This document shows, piece by piece, positions 9,217 through 18,163 of a stretch of 64,000 nt of DNA; position 1 is the stretch's first letter; each line of letters opens with the position of its first letter. Under the pieces are notes generated by a model. The model searched no databases and was not told the DNA's origin. It was given only the letters and a program-made list of their open reading frames with translations. Position numbers and translations under genes: made by a program. Source of the DNA: Candidatus Geothrix odensensis (GTDB lineage Bacteria > Acidobacteriota > Holophagae > Holophagales > Holophagaceae); contig JADKCH010000005.1 of the NCBI GenBank assembly GCA_016714685.1, positions 62,001-126,000 on the forward strand. Reading direction: 5' to 3'.

Positions 9217-10476
9217 ATGATCCGCCGCATTCTCGTCCTGATCGCCCTGCTGGCCCTGCCGGCCACGCTGCTCCTTGTGCGGCGCTCGCAGCACAGGGCC
9301 CTGGTGCCCCAGCCCCGGGGCTTCGTCCTGGGCCTCTACGCCGGCCTGCCCGACTACGACTACGCCGAGGAACTGGATCGCATCGCGGCCACCGGGGCCA
9401 CCTGCGTGAGCCTGCAGGCCATCTACCGCATGGACACGGGCCAGAGCGTGGAGATCCGCCGCCACCCCACCTCCAGCCCCACGGAAGCCGCGCTGCGCCG
9501 CACCTTCCAGCAGGCCAAGGTGCGTGGCCTGCGCATGATGTTCTTCCCCACGATCAACATGCGCGACGAGGCCGAGAACGCCGAGTGGTGGCGCGGCAAC
9601 ATCGCCCCGGCTGACTGGGACCTCTGGTGGCGGAACTACACCGCGTTCAACGCGCGCCTGGCCGAGTTGGCGCAGGAGGGCGGCGTCGAGTGGTACAGCC
9701 TCGGCACCGAGATGGCCTCCACCCACACCTTTCCCGACCAGTGGCGGCGCCTGGCCCGCGAGGTGCGGCAGGTCTTCAAGGGCAAGCTGGTCTACAGCGT
9801 CAACTTCGACAGCCACGACAGCTTCACCTTCGGCGACTGCCTCGATGTCATCGGCATCAACACCTACGATCCCATCGCCAAGTACGACGACTACCCGAGC
9901 GCCGAGCAGATCCGCGACGCCTGGTGGTGGATCGTCTACAAGGCCCGCACCCTCACGGCCCGCTTCGAGAAGCCCGTCATGATCACCGAGGTGGGCTACC
10001 CCTCCGTGGCCCACGCCCACGTGGGGCCCTGGGACTTCCGCACCGACAAGCCCCTGGACCTGGCCCTGCAGGACATGCTGCTCAAGGGCGCCTTCGGTGT
10101 TTTGCGGCACTGGAGCGATGGGGACGCGGTGTTCTACTACCTCTACGGCGAGCACCTCAATGTGAAGCCCGTGGGCGGGCCCACGGACCGCACCTACGCG
10201 GTGTGGGGCAAGCCCGCCGAGACCACCCTGCGGAAGTATTTCCGCGAGCCCATCTGGGAAGGCCACATCCCGCCCAGGGCCGAGAACATCCACGAGGCCG
10301 TGGTCCAGTCCCTGGTGAGCTGGCACCGGAAGCTGCGCGACTATGAGGACGCCGAGCTGCCCCCCTGGGTGGCGGAGTGGGAGGCCCGAAACCCCCAGGA
10401 CGCCGCCGAGGCCCGGGCCATCCTGGCCAAGGAACCGGTCCCGGCCCGCCGGATTCCAAAAGGAGAGGCGCGCTGA
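9217..10476 (+). CDS. GH113-like glycoside hydrolase, membrane-anchored or secreted
   Basis: This 419-residue protein starts with a hydrophobic segment (residues 4-21) that could be a signal anchor, then a TIM-barrel hydrolase. YSLGTEMAS (Glu165) and MITEVGYPS (Glu258) fit the acid/base and nucleophile of clan GH-A enzymes, and the layout resembles family GH113 (beta-mannanases). WWRNYTAFNARLAELAQ and GINTYDP are further family-like segments. Natural substrate is unknown; a periplasmic or surface polysaccharide role is inference. No sugar-utilisation genes are adjacent. Confidence 0.75.
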   Translation: MIRRILVLIALLALPATLLLVRRSQHRALVPQPRGFVLGLYAGLPDYDYAEELDRIAATGATCVSLQAIYRMDTGQSVEIRRHPTSSPTEAALRRTFQQAKVRGLRMMFFPTINMRDEAENAEWWRGNIAPADWDLWWRNYTAFNARLAELAQEGGVEWYSLGTEMASTHTFPDQWRRLAREVRQVFKGKLVYSVNFDSHDSFTFGDCLDVIGINTYDPIAKYDDYPSAEQIRDAWWWIVYKARTLTARFEKPVMITEVGYPSVAHAHVGPWDFRTDKPLDLALQDMLLKGAFGVLRHWSDGDAVFYYLYGEHLNVKPVGGPTDRTYAVWGKPAETTLRKYFREPIWEGHIPPRAENIHEAVVQSLVSWHRKLRDYEDAELPPWVAEWEARNPQDAAEARAILAKEPVPARRIPKGEAR

Positions 10477-10507
10477 GGCGCGACCGATAGGTATCCTGTT
10501 GGAGCCC

Positions 10508-11239
10508 ATGAACCTGCCGACCCGTCCCCGCCCCATGCCCCTGCCGGAAGTCCCCACCAAGACCCTGATGGTCGTGGAGGATGACCGCGCCACCCTGAGC
10601 CTCTACCGGGCCGGGCTCAAGGGCCTGCAGGGCTTCAAGATCATCATGGCGGAGAACGGCGGCCAGGCTCTGGAGATGCTGCGCCAGGAGCCGGTGCATG
10701 TCCTGGTCACCGACCTGAACATGCCGGTCATGGACGGCTTCAACCTCATCGCCAAGGTGAGCCGCCTCTACCCCCAGGTGCCCATCATCGTGATGACCGG
10801 CCTGGACGAGAGCCAGCACCTGAACACGCCCCTGCAGCTGGGCGCCATCCGCATCCTCACCAAGCCGCCCCGCCTGACGCTGCTCATGGATGCCATCCGC
10901 GCCGCCGCCCAGTTCGAGCCCGCGGGCATGGTGCGGGGCATCGGCCTGAACAGCATCCTGCAGCTGCTGAACTGGGAGAAGAAGTCCTGCACCCTCACGG
11001 TGAAGTCCGAGGCCGGCATGGGGCTGCTCTACCTCAAGCTCGGCGAAGTGGTGCATGCGGCCTACCGCGCCGACGAGGGCCTGCCCGCCGCCTACGAGAT
11101 CCTCTGCTGGGACAAGCCCGACATCGAGTTCGTGGAGACCTGCCGGGTGGAGCCGAGCATCGACCTGCCCCTCACCGAGCTGCTCATGAACGCCGCCATG
11201 ATCTCCGACCACCGGAACCCGGAGTTCGGCGAGGCCTGA
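10508..11239 (+). CDS. Response regulator with C-terminal DUF4388 (PATAN) domain
   Basis: Residues 17-135 form a CheY-like receiver with VVEDD, the phospho-acceptor Asp69 (VTDLNMPVMDGF), a conserved Thr (IVMTG) and Lys (LTKPP). Residues about 140-243 form a DUF4388/PATAN domain, beginning GIGLNSILQLLNWEKKSCTL. PATAN domains are protein-interaction modules in signalling proteins of Deltaproteobacteria and relatives. There is no DNA-binding domain, so output is probably by protein contact. No histidine kinase is adjacent. ATG 10508 follows GGAG by a few bases. Confidence 0.88.
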   Translation: MNLPTRPRPMPLPEVPTKTLMVVEDDRATLSLYRAGLKGLQGFKIIMAENGGQALEMLRQEPVHVLVTDLNMPVMDGFNLIAKVSRLYPQVPIIVMTGLDESQHLNTPLQLGAIRILTKPPRLTLLMDAIRAAAQFEPAGMVRGIGLNSILQLLNWEKKSCTLTVKSEAGMGLLYLKLGEVVHAAYRADEGLPAAYEILCWDKPDIEFVETCRVEPSIDLPLTELLMNAAMISDHRNPEFGEA

Positions 11240-11256
11240 GGGTTCCCCCGGCAGTC

Positions 11257-11349
11257 GCTGGTCGCGGAAGGCGCAGAAGCCGAAGGGAAAGGCTGTCTTC
11301 CATTTTCCTTCTGCGGCTTCCGAGGATTTCCGTGCCTTCCGCGACCAGC
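11257..11349. repeat. 93-bp palindromic element with perfect 16-bp ends
   Basis: GCTGGTCGCGGAAGGC at 11257-11272 is the exact reverse complement of 11334-11349. Inside, GAAG-rich and CTTC-rich segments also pair partly. It fills the gap between the response regulator and the DUF1015 gene; the remaining bases up to 11523 show no gene. Confidence 0.8.
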
Positions 11350-11523
11350 CAAACCCCTGGAAGCGGAACCCTGGCCTTGACGCTTCGCCTCGAAAACAGC
11401 CCGAGAATGGGACTTTCGTCAAAACCCAACCGGGGTCCAGCGAAGGGGCACCCCAATGGGCACCCTTGGGGGAATAATGGCGCCTGTGCGGCCCCGCGGG
11501 GGCCCCTTCCCAGGCAGGTGTCC

Positions 11524-12774
11524 ATGTCCCAGCTGAAGCCCTTCCGCGCGTACCGCCCCCGGCCCGACCTGGCCGCCCAGGTGGCCGCCGTCCCCTATGA
11601 CGTGGTGAACACTCAGGAGGCCGCCGAGCTGGCCAAGGGGAACCCCCACTCCTTCCTCCACGTCGGCCGCCCCGAGATCGACCTGCCCGCGGGCATCGAC
11701 GTGCATGCCGACGAGGTCTACGCCAAGGGCGTGGCCAACCTCCGCGGCCTCATCGAGAGCGGCGCCCTGTTCCACGAGAACACGCCCTGCCTCTACGTCT
11801 ACCAGCAGAAGATGGGCGACCACGTGCAGGCCGGCCTGGTGGGCCTCTGCTCCGTGGAGGAGTACGAGACGGGCCTCATCAAGCGCCACGAGTTCACCCG
11901 CAAGGACAAGGAGGATGACCGCACCCGCCACGTCACCGAGCAGGCCGCCAACGCCGAGCCCGTCTTCCTCACCTACAAGGCCGTGCCCTACATCGACCAC
12001 ATCGTGAACGACATCCGCAAGCAGGTGCCCGTCTATGACGTGGTCACTCCGGATGGCATCGGGCACACCGTGTGGGTGGTGTCGGGCGAGACCGTGATCT
12101 ACGAGCTGGTACACCTCTTCAACGGCGTGGAGGCCCTCTACATCGCCGATGGCCACCACCGAACCGCCGCCGCCATCCGCTACGGCCAGTACTGCCGCGC
12201 CGAGGCCCAGCTCAAGGGCGAGACCCTGGACGGCGACGAGCCCTGGGAGAGCTTCATGGCCGTGGTCTTCCCCCACGACCAGCTGAAGATCATGGACTAC
12301 AACCGCGTGGTGAAGGACCTCAACGGCCTGAGCCAGGAGGCCTTCCTGGCCAAGGTCGGCGAGAAGTTCGACGTGGCCGTCTCGGCCCACCGCAACCCCC
12401 AGGCCCCCACCACCTTCGGCATGTATCTCGGCGGCTCCTGGTACGAGCTGAAGGCCAAGCCCGGCAGCTTCCCCGCCAGCGATCCCGTGCGCGGCCTGGA
12501 CGTGAGCATCCTCCAGGAGAACCTGCTCAATCCCATCCTCGGCATCGACGATCCCCGCACCAACACCCGCATCGACTTCGTGGGCGGCATCCGCGGCATG
12601 GACGAGCTGGAGCGCCGCGTGAAGGAGGGCTGCGCCGTGGCCTTCTCCGTGTATCCCACCTCGCTCACCCAGCTCATGTCCGTGGCCGACGCCGGCGAGG
12701 TCATGCCGCCCAAGTCCACCTGGTTCGAACCCAAGCTGCGCTCCGGCCTCCTCGTCCGGATGTACGAAGGATAA
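11524..12774 (+). CDS. DUF1015 family protein (serine-pathway neighbour)
   Basis: This 416-residue protein belongs to the DUF1015/COG4198 family, recognised by its FRAYRPRPDLAAQVAAVPYD start, the KRHEFTRKDKEDDRTRH segment and LYIADGHHRTAAA. The family repeatedly sits beside serA and serC, as it does here (115 bp upstream of serA). Its biochemical role is unproven, with some members suspected in serine metabolism or as kinases. I use ATG 11524 because conserved sequence begins there; upstream in-frame codons are low complexity and overlap the palindromic element. Confidence 0.85.
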   Translation: MSQLKPFRAYRPRPDLAAQVAAVPYDVVNTQEAAELAKGNPHSFLHVGRPEIDLPAGIDVHADEVYAKGVANLRGLIESGALFHENTPCLYVYQQKMGDHVQAGLVGLCSVEEYETGLIKRHEFTRKDKEDDRTRHVTEQAANAEPVFLTYKAVPYIDHIVNDIRKQVPVYDVVTPDGIGHTVWVVSGETVIYELVHLFNGVEALYIADGHHRTAAAIRYGQYCRAEAQLKGETLDGDEPWESFMAVVFPHDQLKIMDYNRVVKDLNGLSQEAFLAKVGEKFDVAVSAHRNPQAPTTFGMYLGGSWYELKAKPGSFPASDPVRGLDVSILQENLLNPILGIDDPRTNTRIDFVGGIRGMDELERRVKEGCAVAFSVYPTSLTQLMSVADAGEVMPPKSTWFEPKLRSGLLVRMYEG

Positions 12775-12782
12775 AACGAATT

Positions 12783-12872
12783 CACCGCGAAGACGGGAAG
12801 ACCACGAATAAGGAAGCTGTTTGGAATCCACGCCCTTTGCGCTTTTCGTGGTCTTCGTGGTCTTCGTGGTTC
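12783..12872. repeat. Iterated-motif palindrome between DUF1015 gene and serA
   Basis: GAAGACCACGAA near 12797-12808 is inverted as TTCGTGGTCTTC at 12845-12856, and the CGTGGTCTT motif then repeats again to about 12872. It resembles the other iterated-motif palindromes of this window but has a different core. Confidence 0.7.
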
Positions 12873-12888
12873 ATCTTCTGGAGAAGTC

Positions 12889-13761
12889 ATGCACATCCTC
12901 ATCGCCGATGCCTTCGACGCGAAGCTGCCCGAGCGGCTGGCGCCCTTCGGCCCCGTCAGCAATGACATGGCCACCCTCGGCACCGCCGAGGTCCTGCTCG
13001 TCCGCTCCAAGACCAAGGTCGACGCCGATCTGGTCGCCAAGGCCCCGAACCTCAAGCTCGTCATCCGGGGCGGCGTGGGCATGGACAACGTGGACAAGAA
13101 GCTCTGCGCCGAGAAGGGCATCAAGGCCGTCAACACCCCCCGCGCCAGCAGCGTGGCCGTGGCCGAGATGGCCATGGCCTTCATGGTGGCCATTCCCGCG
13201 CGCCTCATCGAGGCCCACACCTCGATGAAGGAAGGCAAGTTCCTCAAGAGCGAGCTGAAGCGCACCGAGCTCTTCAAGAAGACCCTGGGCCTCATCGGCG
13301 CGGGCAACATTGCTACCGAAGTTGCACGGCGCGCCCAGGCCTTCGGCATGGAGGTGATCGCCTACGATCCCTACCTGAAGGAGCACCCCATCGCCCGCCT
13401 CGTCGGCCTCGACGAGCTGGCCGCCAAGGCCGACGTCATCAGCATGCACCTGCCCCTCACCGACGAGACCCGCGGCATGATCAACGCCGAGTTCCTGGCC
13501 AAGGCCAAGGACGGCCTCATCCTCATCAACACCGGCCGGGGAAAGTGCATCGTGGACGCCGATGTGGCCGCGGCCCTCACCAGCGGCAAGCTCCGCGCCT
13601 ACGGCACCGACGTGTGGCCCAGCGATCCGCCCCCGGCGGACTGCCCCCTGCTCACCGCCCCCAACGTCTTCATGGCCCCCCACCTGGGCGCCAGCTCCAA
13701 GGAGAACCTCGGCCGCATCGGCGACGAGGTCGTGCTCATTCTTCAGGATTTCAAAGCGTAA
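12889..13761 (+). CDS. serA: D-3-phosphoglycerate dehydrogenase (short form)
   Basis: This 290-residue NAD-dependent D-2-hydroxyacid dehydrogenase would catalyse the first step of serine synthesis. The Rossmann motif LGLIGAGNIATEVARRA is near residue 130-145. The substrate-side motif RGGVGMDNVD, the catalytic-region INTGRGKCIVD and the proton-relay His in APHLGASSKEN are all present. It lacks the C-terminal ACT or ASB domains of long SerA forms, so allosteric serine inhibition of the E. coli type is not expected. serC follows 12 bp later with an AAAGGAG site, so the two form an operon. Confidence 0.88.
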   Translation: MHILIADAFDAKLPERLAPFGPVSNDMATLGTAEVLLVRSKTKVDADLVAKAPNLKLVIRGGVGMDNVDKKLCAEKGIKAVNTPRASSVAVAEMAMAFMVAIPARLIEAHTSMKEGKFLKSELKRTELFKKTLGLIGAGNIATEVARRAQAFGMEVIAYDPYLKEHPIARLVGLDELAAKADVISMHLPLTDETRGMINAEFLAKAKDGLILINTGRGKCIVDADVAAALTSGKLRAYGTDVWPSDPPPADCPLLTAPNVFMAPHLGASSKENLGRIGDEVVLILQDFKA

Positions 13762-13773
13762 AAGGAGCCTCCC

Positions 13774-14874
13774 ATGACCCATCGCGCGATCAACTTCTAC
13801 GCCGGCCCCGCCGGCCTGCCCCTGCCCGCCCTCGAGCGCGCCAAGGAAGAGCTGCTGGACTTCGCGGGCACCGGCATGTCCGTCATGGAGATCAGCCACC
13901 GCTCCAAGGAATACGACGCCGTGCATGAGGAGGCCATCGCCCTCACCAAGGAGCTGATGGGCATCCCCGCCAACTACAAGGTGCTCCTGCTGCAGGGTGG
14001 CGCCCACCTCAGCTTCGGCATGATTCCCCTCAACCTGCTCCGCGGCGGGCGCAAGGCCGACTACATCGTCACGGGCAACTGGGCGGAGAAGGCCACCAAG
14101 GAGGCCAAGCTCGTGGCCGGCGACAATGTCCGCATCGCCGCCACCACCAAGGAGCAGAAGTTCAGCCGCCTGCCCTTCGAGAGCGAGCTCAAGGTCGGCG
14201 CCGACAGCTCCTTCGTGCACTTCACGTCGAACAACACCGTGGAAGGCACCCAGTGGCAGGAGTTCCCCAAGGTGGGCGAGGTGCCCTACGTCTGCGACAT
14301 GAGCTCGGATTTCATGTGGCGTCCGTTTGATGTGAGCCCCTTCGGCCTCATCTACGGCGGCGCCCAGAAGAACCTGGGCCCCAGCGGCGTCACGCTCACC
14401 ATCATCCGCGAGGACTTCCTCGAGATGTGCGAGGCCCAGGACCTGCCCAGCTACCTGCGCTTCAAGCTGCACGCCGAGAAGAACAGCCTCTACAACACCC
14501 CGCCGACCTTCGGCATCTACATCCTGCGCAACGTGCTGGCCTACAACAAGAGCCTGGGCGGCCTGCAGGCCATCGAGGCCGCCAACCGCCAGAAGGGCGA
14601 GCTGCTCTACGGCTGCATCGACAAGCACCCGGGCTTCTACCGGGGCTTCGTCACCGAGAAGAGCCACCGCAGCCTCATGAACGTGGACTTCTTCCTGCCC
14701 ACCCCCGAGCTGGACGACCAGTTCGTGAAGGAGGCCAAGAAGGCCGGCATGGTGGGCCTCAAGGGCTACCGCGACATCGGCGGCATCCGCGTCAGCACCT
14801 ACAACGCCGTCACCGTCGACAACGTGAAGACCCTGGTGGACTTCATGGAACAGTTCGTCAAGACCAACGGGTAG
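13774..14874 (+). CDS. serC: Phosphoserine aminotransferase
   Basis: This 366-residue class V PLP aminotransferase would convert 3-phosphohydroxypyruvate and glutamate to phosphoserine and 2-oxoglutarate. NFYAGPAGLP opens the family domain. GGAQKNLGPSG carries the PLP-linked Lys199, and the segment SLMNVDFFLP lies in the small domain. Length is typical of SerC. It directly follows serA, and an intrinsic terminator closes the operon 17 bp after the stop. Confidence 0.95.
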   Translation: MTHRAINFYAGPAGLPLPALERAKEELLDFAGTGMSVMEISHRSKEYDAVHEEAIALTKELMGIPANYKVLLLQGGAHLSFGMIPLNLLRGGRKADYIVTGNWAEKATKEAKLVAGDNVRIAATTKEQKFSRLPFESELKVGADSSFVHFTSNNTVEGTQWQEFPKVGEVPYVCDMSSDFMWRPFDVSPFGLIYGGAQKNLGPSGVTLTIIREDFLEMCEAQDLPSYLRFKLHAEKNSLYNTPPTFGIYILRNVLAYNKSLGGLQAIEAANRQKGELLYGCIDKHPGFYRGFVTEKSHRSLMNVDFFLPTPELDDQFVKEAKKAGMVGLKGYRDIGGIRVSTYNAVTVDNVKTLVDFMEQFVKTNG

Positions 14875-14890
14875 GCACCATCCCGATCCA

Positions 14891-14930
14891 AAGCGCGGAC
14901 CTGGCCCGATAGCTGGGTCCGCGCTTTTTT
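14891..14930 (+). terminator. Rho-independent terminator of the serA-serC operon
   Basis: AAGCGCGGACC at 14891 pairs with GGTCCGCGCTT and runs into TTTTTT at 14925-14930. It sits just after serC. Confidence 0.9.
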
Positions 14931-14954
14931 GGGCTCATCCTGAAAGCAAAAGAT

Positions 14955-15325
14955 CCACGGCGGAGCACAGAGGGCACAGAGGAAAAGCAGAACTGATTTC
15001 AACCGCAGATGTCGCAGATGAAATGACAGAACTGAATTCAGCCGGTGATGGACGGTGATTGAGCCGTTCACAACCAGCATGGGCTCCACTCGGGGGCGCG
15101 GCGGCGGTGCCCCTGGGTGACTTCCGGTCCTGCCGGAATCCGCCGAAGACGGGCCCATGCGGGGAAGGTCCTGCCTTATCACTGTCCATCTCCGTTCATC
15201 TCCGGCAAAGGCCTTTCCATCGGTCTCCGTTTCGGTGTTCATCTGCTTTCACCGGCATTCATCAGCGGTTCCCATTTTGGTCTTTTCTCTGGGGCCTCCG
15301 CGGCCCTCTGCATCCTCTGCGTTCC
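14955..15325. repeat. Nested concentric palindromic element, about 370 bp
   Basis: Three pairs of imperfect inverted arms are nested. The outer arm is GGCGGAGCACAGAGGGC (14959 on) with GCCCTCTGCATCCTCTGCG (15303 on). The middle arm is AACCGCAGATGTCGCAGATG (15001) with CATTCATCAGCGGTT (15255 on). The inner arm is GCCGGTGATGGACGGTGATT (15041) with ACTGTCCATCTCCGTTCATC (15181). GCATGGGC and GCCCATGC pair near the centre. No credible gene lies in 14931-15453. Confidence 0.75.
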
Positions 15326-15453
15326 ACCATTCCGGCCCTTGAAGCCCCGGCTCGGCCCCGGCCCCCAAAGTCCCATTCTTGGGATTCTTTGCCCGCGGGC
15401 CGATGACATGCCAGCGCCCGTGGCGCCCACCTGGAACCCGATCCGCCCCCCCC

Positions 15454-17151
15454 ATGGAACCCGCCCCGACCTGGCTCGACTGCCTGCAGACCCTGGCCGC
15501 CGCCGAGACGGTGCGCCTGGAGGCCATCGGCCCCGAGGCCCTCGACGAGCTGCTGGCGCGGGGCCTCATCCAGAAGGACGAGCGGCCCAAGCAGGTCAGC
15601 CTCGAGGCCCGGTACGAGGCGCTGCAGGAGACCCACCGCCACCTCCTGGAGGCCCGGGGCTGCGCCGAGCGCCTCCATCGGCGCCTGGCGCCCCGGTCGC
15701 GCTTCGCCGGCCTGCTGGGGGTGGGGATCCCGCCGCCCCCTGGGCCGGACGACCCCGACGTGGTGCGCCTCCTCGACCTCCTGGAGCGGCTGAAGATCCA
15801 GGTCCGGGGCGTGAAGGATCTGGACCAGATCCCGGCCCACCTCGACCGCATCCAGGACTACATCCAGGTGGAGGGCCGCGAGTGCCTGGACCGCCTGGCC
15901 GACACGGACCGCGAGATCGACACCATCCAGAAGCAGGCCCCGCCCGGCACCCACGTGGAGCCCGGGGGCTTCTACACCCTCACGCCGGCCGGGGAGGCGG
16001 CCCTGCCCGAGGCCCCCGTGCTGGAGACCTTCGAAGCGGCCCTCCAGACCGCCTTCGGCCCCCTCACCCACCGCAGCGCCAGCTCCGCCCACTTCCGCGA
16101 GGACCCCGCCAGCCTGCTGACCTACCTCCTGGAGGGCATGGCCCGGGGGGGGCGGCCCTCGGCCCTGGTGTCCGACTACGAGGGGCTGCTGGAGGCCTAC
16201 GACCGCGTGTCCACGTTCTCCGACCTGCGCTCCCTGCGGGCGAAGATCGCGTTCCTGGTGCGGCTGCTGCGGGCCGCGCGGGAGGAACCCAAGCGGGCCT
16301 ACATCTGGTGCAACCGCGAGCGGCTGAACGCCCTGGTGACCCGCATGCGGCCCCTGGTGCCCAGCTCCGTGGCCGCCTCCGGGTGGCACCTGCCCTATGC
16401 GGTGGACCTCTTCCTTGCCGATGGCGGCCTGGCCGGGGACGAGGGCCAGGCAGAGGGGCGCACCCACCTGTTCCAGGCCGTCCACCGCGTGCAATCCGAA
16501 CTGCTCATGGATACCCGCATCGCCGATGGCCAGTTCGTGCGCCTGGTGCTCACCCTCACGCACGCGGCCCGCGTCCGCAACTTCACCCCGGGTGTCCTCA
16601 TGGAGCGCTTCGTCCGGCAGGCCTACGAGGCCGTGGTCGAGGCGGCCCTGGAGGCTCCCTACCAGCTGGGCGACCGGGGCACCCGCCTGCTCTTCGGTGC
16701 CCACCTGGCCCACGCCGCGGGCTTCGCCAAGGCCCGCCTGCGGCCCGCCCTCGACGCCTTCCGCACACTCCACGAGCGGCTGGGGGGCGAGGTCCACGGC
16801 GCCATCCTGCCCGTGCAGGCCCAGCTGCACGCCTTCGTCGCGCTGGACCGCCTGGAGCGCCTGGGCGCGCCGGTGCCCCTGGAGGTCTACGCCGGCCTGG
16901 TGGCGCGGCTGCGCAAGCGCCTCCGCCACCACAAGGTCGTGGCGCGGGCCTTCCGCACCGAGCAGGCCATGGCCGAGGACGAGGCCACCCTCATCGCCAA
17001 CCTAGCGGCCCGCGTGTGCTTCCATGGCCTGCCCGTGCCCGGAGACGCCAAGCGCCACCCCGACGCCGGCATGGCGGGGCTCTACGAAGGCCGGGAAGCC
17101 GGCCTGCCCCCCCTCCTGGGCAGCCCCTTCGGCACCCTGATGCTCAGCTGA
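15454..17151 (+). CDS. Uncharacterised 565-residue protein
   Basis: I do not recognise the family. The protein is soluble-looking, Leu/Ala/Arg-rich and mostly helical, with no signal peptide or membrane segment. Glu-rich helices occupy the first 200 residues, and the C-terminal third (from about 400) is rich in long amphipathic helices. No nucleotide-binding, protease or DNA-binding motif is obvious. Codon use and GC3 match neighbouring genes, supporting it as real. ATG 15454 is preferred over an in-frame start at 15379, whose extra residues overlap the palindromic gap. Its stop abuts the convergent acyltransferase gene with no gap. Confidence 0.7.
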   Translation: MEPAPTWLDCLQTLAAAETVRLEAIGPEALDELLARGLIQKDERPKQVSLEARYEALQETHRHLLEARGCAERLHRRLAPRSRFAGLLGVGIPPPPGPDDPDVVRLLDLLERLKIQVRGVKDLDQIPAHLDRIQDYIQVEGRECLDRLADTDREIDTIQKQAPPGTHVEPGGFYTLTPAGEAALPEAPVLETFEAALQTAFGPLTHRSASSAHFREDPASLLTYLLEGMARGGRPSALVSDYEGLLEAYDRVSTFSDLRSLRAKIAFLVRLLRAAREEPKRAYIWCNRERLNALVTRMRPLVPSSVAASGWHLPYAVDLFLADGGLAGDEGQAEGRTHLFQAVHRVQSELLMDTRIADGQFVRLVLTLTHAARVRNFTPGVLMERFVRQAYEAVVEAALEAPYQLGDRGTRLLFGAHLAHAAGFAKARLRPALDAFRTLHERLGGEVHGAILPVQAQLHAFVALDRLERLGAPVPLEVYAGLVARLRKRLRHHKVVARAFRTEQAMAEDEATLIANLAARVCFHGLPVPGDAKRHPDAGMAGLYEGREAGLPPLLGSPFGTLMLS

Positions 17152-18042
17152 TCAGGCCTCGGCAACCTGGGGCGGAGCCGCCACCAGCGCCTCGATGCGG
17201 GCGTCCTTGTCGGCCCACATGGCCTGCACCCAGCCCTGCATGCGGGCACGGAAGGCGGGATCGCCCTCGTAGTCGCCATCCAACAGGTCCCGCGGAATCT
17301 CCAGCTCCCGCACCCGCACCACCACCTGCCGCACCCGGCCCGAGAGCAGGTCCCAGAAGGTGGGCACGCCGCCGGGGTAGACGATGGTGACGTCCAGCAG
17401 CGCGTCGAAGCGCTCGCCCATGGCGCTGAGCGCCGTGGCCAGCCCGCCCACCTTGGGCTTCAGCAGGTGTCGGTAGGGGGACTGCTGCGCGGCGTGCTTG
17501 GCGCGGCTGAAGCGGGTGCCCTCCAGGAAGTTCATCACCGAGGTGGGCACCAGGCGGAACTTCTCGCAGGCCTTGCGGGCCGTGGCCAGATCCGCCGAGC
17601 GGCTGCCACTGCGGCGCTGCATGAAGGGGAAGTCCAGGGCCCACCAGGCCAGGCCCATGACCGGCACGTAGAGCAGCTGGCGCTTGAGGAAGAACTTCAG
17701 GAAGGGCACGCGCCGGTGGAGGACCTTCTGCAGCACCAGGATGTCCACCCAGCTCTGGTGGTTGCTGCTCACCAGGTACCAGCCCTTCCGGCGCAGGCCC
17801 TCGAGGCCCTGCACATCCCAGCGGGTGCGCCGCACCAGGGCCATCCACCAGCCGTTCCCGGCCACCCAACCCTGGGCCAGGGCCATGAGCACGCGGTCCA
17901 CGACCCGGCGCACCGCCGCGAAGGGCAGCGCCAGCTTCACCAGCGCGAAGGGGAGCATGCCCGAGCAGATGGCGATGGCGTTGGTGGCCAGCACCAGGCT
18001 GGCGAAGCTGCCCTTGAGCGTTGACCAGAACCGCTGGACCAT
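17152..18042 (-). CDS. Lysophospholipid acyltransferase (PlsC family, YihG-like)
   Basis: This is a 296-residue membrane-associated acyltransferase. SSNHQSWVDILVL (residues about 92-104) is the NHxxxxD catalytic motif, and FLEGTRFSRAK is the EGTR substrate-binding motif. Both are standard in 1-acyl-glycerol-3-phosphate acyltransferases, and overall shape fits the E. coli YihG/YihG-like group. N-terminal hydrophobic segments probably embed it in the inner membrane. Start ATG 18042 follows a CAGAGG sequence. Precise acceptor lipid is inferred only to class level. Confidence 0.88.
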   Translation of the reverse strand: MVQRFWSTLKGSFASLVLATNAIAICSGMLPFALVKLALPFAAVRRVVDRVLMALAQGWVAGNGWWMALVRRTRWDVQGLEGLRRKGWYLVSSNHQSWVDILVLQKVLHRRVPFLKFFLKRQLLYVPVMGLAWWALDFPFMQRRSGSRSADLATARKACEKFRLVPTSVMNFLEGTRFSRAKHAAQQSPYRHLLKPKVGGLATALSAMGERFDALLDVTIVYPGGVPTFWDLLSGRVRQVVVRVRELEIPRDLLDGDYEGDPAFRARMQGWVQAMWADKDARIEALVAAPPQVAEA

Positions 18043-18163
18043 CCTCTGCCCCCGCCGGCCCCTGCCGGATCGCCCAGCATAGCGAAGGCCTGGCCCCACC
18101 TTCCCCGGGAATTCCTTGCCGGTCGTTGTCGCTATGCTGGGGGCACGACGTTGGAGAACCCAC

